Origin: Andrena cerasifolii
Taxonomy: Eukaryota; Arthropoda; Insecta; Hymenoptera; Andrenidae
NCBI RefSeq assembly: GCF_050908995.1
Contig: NC_135130.1
Coordinates: 7,185,001-7,249,000 of the forward strand
Reading direction: 5' to 3'
DNA length: 64,000 nt
Shown here piece after piece: positions 39,543-48,070 of this stretch; the first letter of the stretch is position 1; each line of letters begins with the position of its first letter. Under the pieces are notes generated by a model. It was not told the origin of the DNA, ran no database searches, and saw only the letters and a list, made by a program, of their open reading frames with translations. The translations under genes and the position numbers were made by a program.

Positions 39543-39674
39543 CCCGAAACAAACACCGATCCCATCCACCCTCCATTTCAATAAACTCATCGCGTCCGTC
39601 ATTGCTTGCAATGAGGGAAACGATGATTTGACTCTACTATTAGTGACAACCGCGAACGCGAAAGCGAAATCGAA

Positions 39675-39709
39675 AGAGAGATAGACTGACGATTATCGTC
39701 GATCTCTCT
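39675..39709. repeat. Stem-loop, copy 1
   Basis: AGAGAGAT pairs with ATCTCTCT, with an inner GACGA/TCGTC stem. A homologous stem-loop occurs at 41837-41871, where an A-T pair replaces a G-C pair (AGAAAGAT with ATCTTTCT). Confidence 0.7.
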
Positions 39710-39791
39710 GCACTTATACAAGGTACTCGTATTCTACATTCTACAGCATGCATGCAAGTACATCTTAGCTAGCTACCAAGCTAGCATAATT

Positions 39792-40013
39792 CTAGGCCCT
39801 CTCTAGGGCCCACGAGCTAGGCCCTCTCTAGGGCCCATGACTAGGACCCTCTCTAGGGCCCATGATTAGGACCCTCTCTAGGGCCCACGAGCTAGGCCCT
39901 CTCTAGGGCCCATGACTAGGACCCTCTCTAGGGCCTATGCCGAAGGCCCTCTCTAGGGCCCCTGTTCTGGGCCCTCTCTAGGACCCACAAGCTAGGTCCT
40001 TTCTAGGACCTAG
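39792..40013. repeat. Nine-unit tandem array of 24-26 bp hairpin repeats
   Basis: The core unit is GGCCCTCTCTAGGGCC, a 6-bp GC stem with a CTCT loop, separated by short spacers (cacgagcta, catgacta). Most units keep the stem. In the last unit both sides changed together (GGTCCT with AGGACC), so pairing is kept. Confidence 0.92.
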
Positions 40014-40057
40014 AATACCAAGCAGCTGAAAATTGAAGCTAATCGAAAATTTTACTT

Positions 40058-40330
40058 TACTTTCGCGATGAAAAAGCAATTAGAGCACCGGTGCTCTGGA
40101 CAAATTTCCGATACGCAAAAGGTTGATTTTACTTTCGCGACGGAAAATCAACACGAGCTTCCGTGCTCTGTATAAATCATAGATCCGCAAAAATTTGACT
40201 GTAAATTCGCGGTAATAAAACTCTACACAAGAGCCGCGGCGCTCTTGAAAATATATGGACGCGAAAAAAGCGTGGAATCTACGATCGCATTACCGGCGAC
40301 CATAAAAGATCTTGCTGGAATGCAAGATTG
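40058..40330. repeat. Three tandem units of about 72 bp with palindromic centres
   Basis: Units begin TTTTACTTTCGCGAYG or a close variant, then carry a palindrome (AGAGCACCGGTGCTCT; CGAGCTTCCGTGCTCT; AAGAGCCGCGGCGCTCTT), then end ATNCGCAAAA. Further copies of the palindrome unit occur at about 41038-41105, 44006-44080 and 44536-44610, and a weak one at about 46835. Confidence 0.8.
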
Positions 40331-40604
40331 CTAGGAAGACTAGTTTCATTGACCCATTTCAAAAAATTTCGCGGTGACTCTACTTGACTCGATCGATCCG
40401 ATTATTTTACGAATTATTATTAATCGATATAAAATTGTAAGAATCGCGAGCAACAATTGTATTGATTTATTTTATTTTTTATTTTGAGACAGACACATGC
40501 ATGTCACTATCTACGAGTACCTTGTATGGTCAGCTCAATCGATGCTGCTCTTTCGAACACACATGCATAACGTTTAGTGGCGCATCTTATATAATTGGCA
40601 TTAG

Positions 40605-40725
40605 TTTCGGGAACATTTCTACGATATTTCGTGAATATGGTTTAGAAAAGGACCACGCCATAAGGCTACTGCCTAGACGCCCTAGACCATATTCGCGAAA
40701 TATTGCATAAGAGTTCCCCAAACGA
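40605..40725. repeat. Long stem-loop of about 120 nt
   Basis: GATATTTCGTGAATATGG (about 40622) is complementary to CCATATTCGCGAAATATT (about 40687), allowing G-U pairs. The pairing extends outward to GGGAAC/GTTCCCC. The loop is about 38 nt. Confidence 0.65.
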
Positions 40726-41242
40726 ATACCGACCATGTGAAAAGGGCCTCTGCATGTCGTGCATTTGTGTTGGAACGGCCAGAATCGAAAGAGCTAAGTA
40801 GCTGTACTACATGCACCCCCATTCAAAGAATTATAAAATGACTCACCGTTCGCTGTCATCATCGGTACTGCATCTCTGCAAACTCGTAACCCTCTGACCA
40901 GCATCCCTGAGACCAGCTCCCCTCTGATCATCACCCATCTGACCAGCATCCCTCTGACCAGCAGCTCTCAGACGAGCACCCTTCAACTCAGCCCCAGCTT
41001 AGCTCTCAACGTTGCAGCTGCAGTTGGACTCGTGCATGACTCTACTTTCGCGGTGAAAAAGTTATTAGAGCACCGGTGCTCTCGACTAGCTTTACTTGCG
41101 CAAAAACACTGACTCTACGATCGCATTACGGGCGATCACAAACACTATAACTGAAACAGACAATTTGTATTTAAACAAGTTCGAAAAAATTTCCTTTAAA
41201 TTGCAAGGTGTCACGCAATTCAGACTTTGAGAAAAATTTCCA

Positions 41243-41500
41243 GCAGCCACATTGGGCGCTCAATGAATTCTGATTCTGTCTGATAGAAAAAAGGAGTGGC
41301 CTCTTCGGGCGTTTAAGGTTTTTCAATCTTAATGTATGGAAGGAGTAGCCTTTTTGGGCGCCTAATGCTTTTTAATTCTAATGTACCATCATCAGGTCTC
41401 ATCCTTTTTAATGTTAATTAAAAAATACAGCAGCCTGTTTAGGCGCATGATAATTCCGAATTGTAAAAGGAAATAGAAGCAGCCTCATCAGGCGCTAATG
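41243..41500. repeat. Tandem array of about 50-bp units with GCC...GGC mini-hairpins
   Basis: Five clear units at about 41243, 41295, 41347, 41431 and 41480 (a sixth, degenerate, near 41390) carry AGCAGCCNNNTNNGGCGC followed by TTTNAATTCTAATGTA-like sequence. The mini-stem varies in step: CCA with TGG, CCT with AGG twice, CCT with GGG (wobble) twice. Confidence 0.75.
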
Positions 41501-41596
41501 GCATGGAATGCCAGAAAAATTCCAATTCTACTCTAAAGTGTTAGTAAACCCTAACCCAGATCTAATTCTTCCCTGAAACTAGCAACGAATCTCTTA

Positions 41597-41621
41597 GTGA
41601 ATTCTTTATTAAAGAATTCAC
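41597..41621. repeat. 25-nt palindrome
   Basis: GTGAATTCTTTA is followed at once by its reverse complement around a single central base. Confidence 0.85.
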
Positions 41622-41737
41622 CAGAGAAAACCTCGGCGAATCCCTCGGCGAATGTTTCGATGATGCGCTTAAAACTGGACTTGCCTGGCTAAATTTTCTA
41701 AGTTTCGCAGCACACATATACACTATACTTCGTTATA

Positions 41738-41824
41738 CTAACCCTTTGGACTGTGATTGCGGTATAAGGTAAAAAACTACTAAAATTATTTCCAAAGACT
41801 TTACTTTAAAGTCCAAAGGGTTAG
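41738..41824. repeat. Stem-loop with a perfect 15-bp stem
   Basis: CTAACCCTTTGGACT (41738-41752) is exactly complementary to AGTCCAAAGGGTTAG (41810-41824). The loop is 57 nt. Confidence 0.85.
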
Positions 41825-41836
41825 CATGCGCGCGTA

Positions 41837-41871
41837 AGAAAGATAGACGAGAGGTTCTCGTCGATCTTTCT
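41837..41871. repeat. Stem-loop, copy 2
   Basis: AGAAAGAT pairs with ATCTTTCT and inner GACGAG pairs with CTCGTC. Homologous to 39675-39709. Confidence 0.7.
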
Positions 41872-42665
41872 ACACATATGCCATTACAATTTCTTTCGCA
41901 TATTTTAGAGGCACACTTGCACTGGTTTCAAGTGACAAATAGACGCTAAGTATCTCATTGCAGAGATAGAAAAAGAATTGAAAAACGGACACGGATTCGC
42001 CGTCGTGAGAGATCTCGAGCTGCTCGATACACTCACGCATTGCAGTTGCACAGACAAAACGCTAATACGCGACCACCATTCATCCAGCCCCCCATTAACG
42101 GGAGTTCCCCACTAGGGGCCGCGCCTGAGGGGTCAGACTCACAGCAGCCCGCCTCACAATTAAATCACATGCAGCTGCAATGCGCGCTCCCATCACAAAG
42201 CCGACAATTTGCACAGGCGAGTGTATCGTGCCCGAGCATCTTGTGCTAATTCAAGATCTCTCCCGAGAGCGAATTATATTACCGGAAAAAAAGAAAAGAG
42301 AATTGAAAGTAGGAAATAGAAAATACACTATGACAAGTCTGTAAAAGTATACTAAATGCGAAACGACACGGTGCACGGTGAAGCTAATTGTAAGCAAAAG
42401 CAAAGGTAAAAGGCGTCACTCTCAACAAGCAAGCGTACCTCTACCCTTAAATCTAGCCTATCGCACTCTTTACAATGAGCCCTAGTGGCATAATCTATTG
42501 CAAATATGCACTTGCGTAACTTTCGAGGGATATGCGAAAGCTAAGAATCTCCCGATTGAGATTGCAAAAGAGACTAAACGACTAAAGGACCGAAAGGCGC
42601 GGCGCGACGCGAACATTCACCCTCGATCCACCGAAATTTCGTTTCTACATGGCATGCTCCATATC

Positions 42666-42753
42666 ACGACTTTACACAGCCATGGCGAGCGTGACCGAGA
42701 ACGAGAACTGTCGCACATCTTCGTCTAACAATGGTCCTCTGTGTAAAGCCGTA
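42666..42753. repeat. Stem-loop with 14-bp arms
   Basis: ACGACTTTACACAG pairs with CTGTGTAAAGCCGT with one mismatch. The loop is about 60 nt. Confidence 0.6.
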
Positions 42754-42930
42754 ATAAGTTGTACCCAGCACAGCCGGCCTATGAAGGGCGAGAACATCAT
42801 GCGCGAAATAGAAATCAGTGATCGAAGGCGAATTGTATTTCTAGAAGGGTGTGTTTGGCACTCTTATATTTAAAAAGAACGAGGCGGAACAAAAGCTTAT
42901 CGCTCGAAGTACGCAAGTGCATTTCTGAAT

Positions 42931-43098
42931 AGATGTCCAGACCGAACCAAACTCACCGAATGTAAGTTTGGCTCGATCTGGACCCTTAAACTAGATCGTA
43001 GGCTTCAGCTTGACAACGTTTTGCAAGACGCAATGCATTGGAAAACGTTACCAAGTCCAGGCACACCAACGCGGAGGTACCTACGAAAGTGACCCATT
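42931..43098. repeat. 165-bp dispersed repeat, copy 2 (hairpin-bearing)
   Basis: Direct repeat of 39375-39542, 3.55 kb away. Here the stem is better paired: GTCCAGACCGAACCAAACT with AGTTTGGCTCGATCTGGAC pairs at 17 of 19 positions, loop about 11 nt. Confidence 0.9.
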
Positions 43099-43539
43099 TC
43101 TACGAAATATTTCTGGTCCATATTCGACCAATGCATTTTTGAAAATTTGGAAAAATTCTTACGACTAAAGTTCTTAAATTAAAACTTAATGGACTCTAGG
43201 ACTATGGCTAGTTAAAACTAAGCACATGTGCAAGTTCTTCCGCGATGTATAAAATTTGTAGGTTTAGTGGCTTAAAGTTATTTTTATGCAAGGGAGAAAG
43301 AAATTTAAGTTCATATAGCAGCCACTTTGGCGGCAGTCATTTATTATTATACTGTTATTTTATAAAGGGACCATTTGAGGTCGAGATATCAGGTGGTAAG
43401 AGTGGCAATTTTTGATTTCTCGTAATATTACTACCAGTGTGTCTTAATATTTAGCACATGCAACGGGCAAGCAAAACTAGCGAGCATAATAACCAAGTAG
43501 TACCAAAAATTACTGTCATTGTTTATTAAGAGAATCTAA

Positions 43540-43735
43540 TGACTCGAATGTAATTACTGTTAAGAGAGAAGATTTGAAAGAACTCACACGAAAGAGTTCA
43601 ACTTCAGAAGTGTAACTCGTATTCGATACATTAAGCATCCGGAATGATTGTGAAATTAAAGAAAAGAAGTTTAGAATGTTTGAAACGCGATATTAAAACT
43701 CCTATCGCGAATTTAAAATTTATTCATTGTATTTT
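43540..43735. repeat. 190-bp dispersed repeat, copy 1
   Basis: Matches 45628-45820 in direct orientation (shared AATCTAATGACTCGAATGTA, ATGATTGTGAAATTAAAG and GTTTAGAATGTTT blocks). Confidence 0.85.
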
Positions 43736-44005
43736 TCTACGTGTATTAAACATTTGGAAGTACACGCATTAAATTTTACTATTCGCGAGTACTAAGTACG
43801 TATTCGTGGTCACTATGCTCGCTACAGTAATCATTATGTTCGATAGCATACAGAAAAATTCAAAGAATGAAAAAGTATCACTCACCGTTCGTTGAAAATA
43901 GTCTCACTGACAAGCATCCCCTTTTAGCAGTAGCTATTCGATCTGCAGGTGAATGTCCAGCAGTTGCAGGGTCAGTACCCCATAGAATGTGTCACACTTC
44001 CAAAT

Positions 44006-45350
44006 ATGTCACATTACTTTCGCGATGAAAAAGCAATAGGAGCACTGGTGCTCTGAATTAATTCTAGATGCGTTAAAACACTGACTTTACGTTCGCGTTC
44101 ACATTACTAATACGCAGGGCCACTGTGCACTATCGAATACTTTATCGCGAAATAAGCACTGATTCTACAATCGCATTGCACACGATTACAAAAGCAGTTC
44201 ATGTTTTTAAACATATCTCAACAGTGGAAAGATGTGTTCGGACTCGAGTAAAGCGTTTCCAAAATAGTCCTCTAGGTACTGAGTGTAATGTAGTGGAATC
44301 TCGTTGAACGATCTCCCACATAGTCCAGTTATCGATGAAATTTATGCAGGAATCGAGAAATCACGAAATAATATGTACACGCACTCACTGATGCGATCAC
44401 CGTCGCGAGTAAAGTCGAACTGACAGAGGTGACACCGCTTGGCAATGTTGTGACGTAGGGGTTGTTGGCGGTGTTATGGCGCTCGACCGACTCCCAGCTA
44501 ACTGGAAATTCGTCAAGGCCAGAAATAATTTTATGTAGACACAGTAATTCCACGATGAAAAATCACTTAGAGCACCGGTGCTTTCACTTAAATAGTTCTG
44601 TATGCGCAAAACATTGACTCTGCACTCGCGTCCACACAGTGCTCTATGAAATACTTTATCGCGAAATATGTACTGACTCTAAAATCGCATTGCACGCGGT
44701 CACAAAAGCACATCACATTTCTAAACATCTCTCAGCAGTGGGAAGTAGTGTTCGGGCTCGCGTAAAATGTTTCCATAAAGGCATCTTGGTATTGAGTGTA
44801 ATGCAGCAGAATCTTGTTAAACGGCCTCATACATAGTCCAGTAATCGATGAAATTGATGCACGAATCGAGAAATCACGAAATAATATGCAGGTACATTCA
44901 CTGATCCGATCGCTGCCGCGGTTGAAGTCGAACTGTCAGCTTACACCTTTCGTGAATGTTGTCACATTGGTAGAGGTTGCTGTCGACCTCAACTGTTTCC
45001 CATGGAAGTTGAAATTTCACAAAGGCCGGAAATAATTCTATATCGCAATGTCCATTGCGAAATATGTACTTTTCGCAGCTGCAGCCATGCACTCTGCTCT
45101 TTCTATGTATACATATATGTCTTTCAAAGTTGAGGAGATGTGATCGGACTCGAGTACAGTGTTTTCAAAAAAGTCTTCCAGATACTTATTTTTAGTGTAT
45201 TGCAGTAGAATCTGGACGATCGACCTCCCACATATTCCAGTAATCGATGGAAATAATACATTAAGATAGGTATACCATGGCATTTTAAATGTTCATCCGT
45301 CCGATCCGTCCTCCGACTTTGGTGAACGTCGTTATTGAACTCCATTATTT
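44006..45350. repeat. Tandem array of diverged units of about 530 bp, three copies
   Basis: Copies start at about 44006, 44536 and 45051 (the third is shortened). Each has the TTTCGCGATGAAAAA/AGAGCACCGGTGCTC segment where preserved, then TACTTTATCGCGAAATA, ATCGCATTGCACACG, CAGTAATCGATGAAAT and AATCGAGAAATCACGAAATA. A further detached copy lies at about 46835-47090 and a partial one at 41038-41170. Similarity by eye is about 70-80 percent. Confidence 0.85.
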
Positions 45351-45627
45351 CACATATCTTGAGAATTCCACATTACTTTATTTTATATATTTATACATGT
45401 GGAAGGAAGGGAAGGAATGATTTATTCAAACATTTCGAGTTACATTTATTTTTACATTATATCAAAGTATTACTATTTAAAGAAATTCTTGTATCTAACT
45501 ACTTATTTAGGATATTTGACAATCGCAGCAATCGCATCGGCTCTGTTCTCACCAATTACCAGGTCTCACTACGAGGAGGTCGCAGCGTTTCGAGGCCCGT
45601 AGAGAGACTGCCTATTTATGTTTTATT

Positions 45628-45820
45628 CAGAAAATCTAATGACTCGAATGTAATAACTATTAATAAGAGAAGATTCATAAAACTCATATGAAATATTTAA
45701 ACTTGAGAAGCGTAACTTGCATGCAAAACATTAAGCATCTCGAATGATTGTGAAATTAAAGAAAAATTGTTTAGAATGTTTAAAACGCGATACTAAAACT
45801 TTTATCTAGAATTTAATACA
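45628..45820. repeat. 190-bp dispersed repeat, copy 2
   Basis: Direct repeat of 43540-43735, placed after the array of 530-bp units just as copy 1 precedes it. Confidence 0.85.
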
Positions 45821-45951
45821 TATATATATATATAATCGTTTTATTCGGTAGCATGTAGAAAGATTGAACGAGTTGAAAAGTTGCACTGCTATCTCTGCAG
45901 ATCGCCCCCCCCCCCCAAGAGTAATAAAATAGAAAATATTATGACATTGTG

Positions 45952-46004
45952 TATAATTCTGTATAAATAATTAATGTGAATTTAATTATTTATACAGAAT
46001 TATA
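45952..46004. repeat. AT-rich hairpin with stem of about 23 bp
   Basis: TATAATTCTGTATAAATAA is mirrored by TTATTTATACAGAATTATA with a loop of about 6 nt. Part of it (TTAATGTGAATTTAATTATT) is then repeated directly. Confidence 0.8.
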
Positions 46005-46195
46005 ATTAATGTGAATTTAATTATTTAGGTTACAGTATCAGATTGAGATATTAAAACATAAGTTACAAGCAAATTTTAAATCTTGTGAAAGAGGGTTAAA
46101 AAATGTACTTATGTACTTTTACATATTTCGCCCCCTCCAAGAAAGGCTCCTGAATCCGCCTCTCCAGGTGGCTCGGCTGCATCGGGGGGAGGGGG

Positions 46196-46275
46196 ATGGA
46201 CCCGAGTTGAAACCCTGACCAGGTCCTCAGCAAGTCCAGGAAGTCCAGGAAGTCCAGGAAGTCCAGTAGGTCCAG
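46196..46275. repeat. 9-bp tandem repeat (AAGTCCAGG)n
   Basis: About four clean and three degenerate copies. Confidence 0.85.
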
Positions 46276-46834
46276 GTAGCTCGGCAACTGCAGGGTCCCC
46301 GGAGGTCCTCCAGGCCCGAAAGACCGACGACGACTGAGTACATGAAGCTCTGTGAGCTCCTTATCTAGACTTCGAGGAACGATGTCTCCCGATCAAAACA
46401 AGGTCGACGGTTAATTACAATTGCGAAATCCAACGAATTCTTCGGCAAAAATGGATTTTCTGCTAAAATATACGTTCCATTGGCTATTGCTATGACAAAT
46501 AATGTTAACAACATTTACCCTAACCGCCCAGTAGAAATTATTATTAACTTTGATCGATAGAACTTGAGATATCAAGCAATTAGTAACATTTGATCTTGAA
46601 TTTGCAAATGATTTTCTACGCCGAATGAATTCTCTTTTATTCTCAATGTTTAATTGTTCGATACATTAATGTTAATGCTTATACATATCATCTAGTATTA
46701 TTTATAATGAATAAATACATTTTAGTGGAACTTGGTGTAAATGAATAGTTGCAGGAATATTTGGAGAAATATGAGTGACATACTTGTTTCTCCCCCTTAG
46801 TTACTAAGATCGACGAAGTATACGATAGAACCAC

Positions 46835-47090
46835 GGTACTCTATGAAACACTTTTTGGCAGGCACAGGCACTGACTCTACAATCGCATTGCACACGATTA
46901 CAGAAGCACTTCCTGTTTTTAAACGTCCTTCAGTTTCTGAAAAAGTCTTCTAGGTAACGGGTATATCTAAATGGAATCCTGTTAAAAGGCCTCCCACATG
47001 GTCCAGTAATCGATGAAATTTATGCGCGAATTGAGAAATCACGAGACAATATGAACTATGACGTGCACACACTTCACTGAACCGATGAAT
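46835..47090. repeat. Detached copy of the 530-bp repeat unit
   Basis: Shares ACTGACTCTACAATCGCATT, CACACGATTACA and TCCAGTAATCGATGAAATTT with the units at 44121 and 44635. Confidence 0.8.
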
Positions 47091-47142
47091 TTCTCAGCGC
47101 TAGACAAAATTTTATTTCCCAATGCGGGTTTCAAAAGTAACT

Positions 47143-47204
47143 CGACTTGCAGTTGCATCCATGCACACCACGACACTCGTGCATCATGCAACCTTCTGCG
47201 AGTC
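47143..47204. repeat. Stem-loop GTTGCAT/ATGCAAC
   Basis: GTTGCATCCATGCAC pairs with GTGCATCATGCAAC with a one-base bulge. The stem extends outward as GACT/AGTC. The loop is about 12 nt. Degraded relatives appear near 41020 and 45080. Confidence 0.65.
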
Positions 47205-48070
47205 TTTTAAGAATTAGATTTTACTGTAAATTTTAGTGTTGGCCATAAACTAATACTCGTAGCCAGTAATATCCAATTATTATTACTTCAAAAGTGCATT
47301 AGAATCTTGCGGGAATGTCAGTAACAGCGTGAATTTTTAATACTTTTCGGCGTACGATACGTGAAAAGGTTCTACTACACGCAAAGTACTAATAAACAAT
47401 GTCATCTTGCAACTTATAGCTTGCATGGGCTTTGAAGAAATACCATTTTTGTGCTTCATAGTGTCTTGATCCCTGAAATGGATTTTCGGAGAAAAATCCG
47501 CGTGAGTCGTTGACAAACCGAGCCAAAGCATAGCGTAGCAAAAGCCTACCTGTGCCAAACTCTCTCTCTAAACGAGTCACACGTATACAAGTACGCAAAC
47601 ACCTTTCAGCCTTTCAACACATGTCAGAGTAGTTGCTGAGTTGAACGCTGTTCATGAGCAGATGCCACTACATTCAGACCTCAAATTATGGGTCGGTAAT
47701 ACAGTTTGGGTGGCGACACGAACATCTATAAGGTGATAGGTCTATGCTGTACCTCGTCTGTGTTGAAACCAATTATGGCGAGGTAAGAGATACTTTTTAC
47801 CGTGGGTCGGTGATAAGGATAAAGAATGCGATCGTATTTGGATCGATTTCGTTTATTTAGTAATTGAAAAGTAATTTAGTATGCAATTCTTCATTTGCAG
47901 TGTTTTCATTTTTCTTAGCAGGGGCAGTTATTTTTCATGTCCATTAACATTACCGACCTGTATGAATCGGTGGAATATGGTTCTCAGAGTTACCGTTTTT
48001 AAACATACAGTGCGCAACACAAGTCACAGTTCTTTCACGAAGTTGTTACTTCGAGTGTGCACTTGGCAAA

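Larger units (their letters stand above)
39241..47210. other. Hairpin-rich repeat locus without recognisable genes
   Basis: An 8-kb block between ZNHIT2 and PI4KA built from several diverged direct-repeat families, most of which enclose short inverted repeats (listed separately). No frame longer than about 120 codons exists, and none resembles a known domain, reverse transcriptase or transposase. Parts not covered by the listed repeats, such as 42240-42600 and 46280-46800, are AT-rich and featureless. It may be a non-coding RNA gene, a satellite-like region or a decayed large element. Confidence 0.6.

Noticed and set aside
39792..40013. CRISPR-like array
   Set aside because: Units are contiguous hairpins with 8-9 bp linkers and no unique spacers, in an insect nuclear genome.
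46195..46320. Collagen-like coding fragment
   Set aside because: The 9-bp repeat does not yield Gly-X-Y in any open frame.
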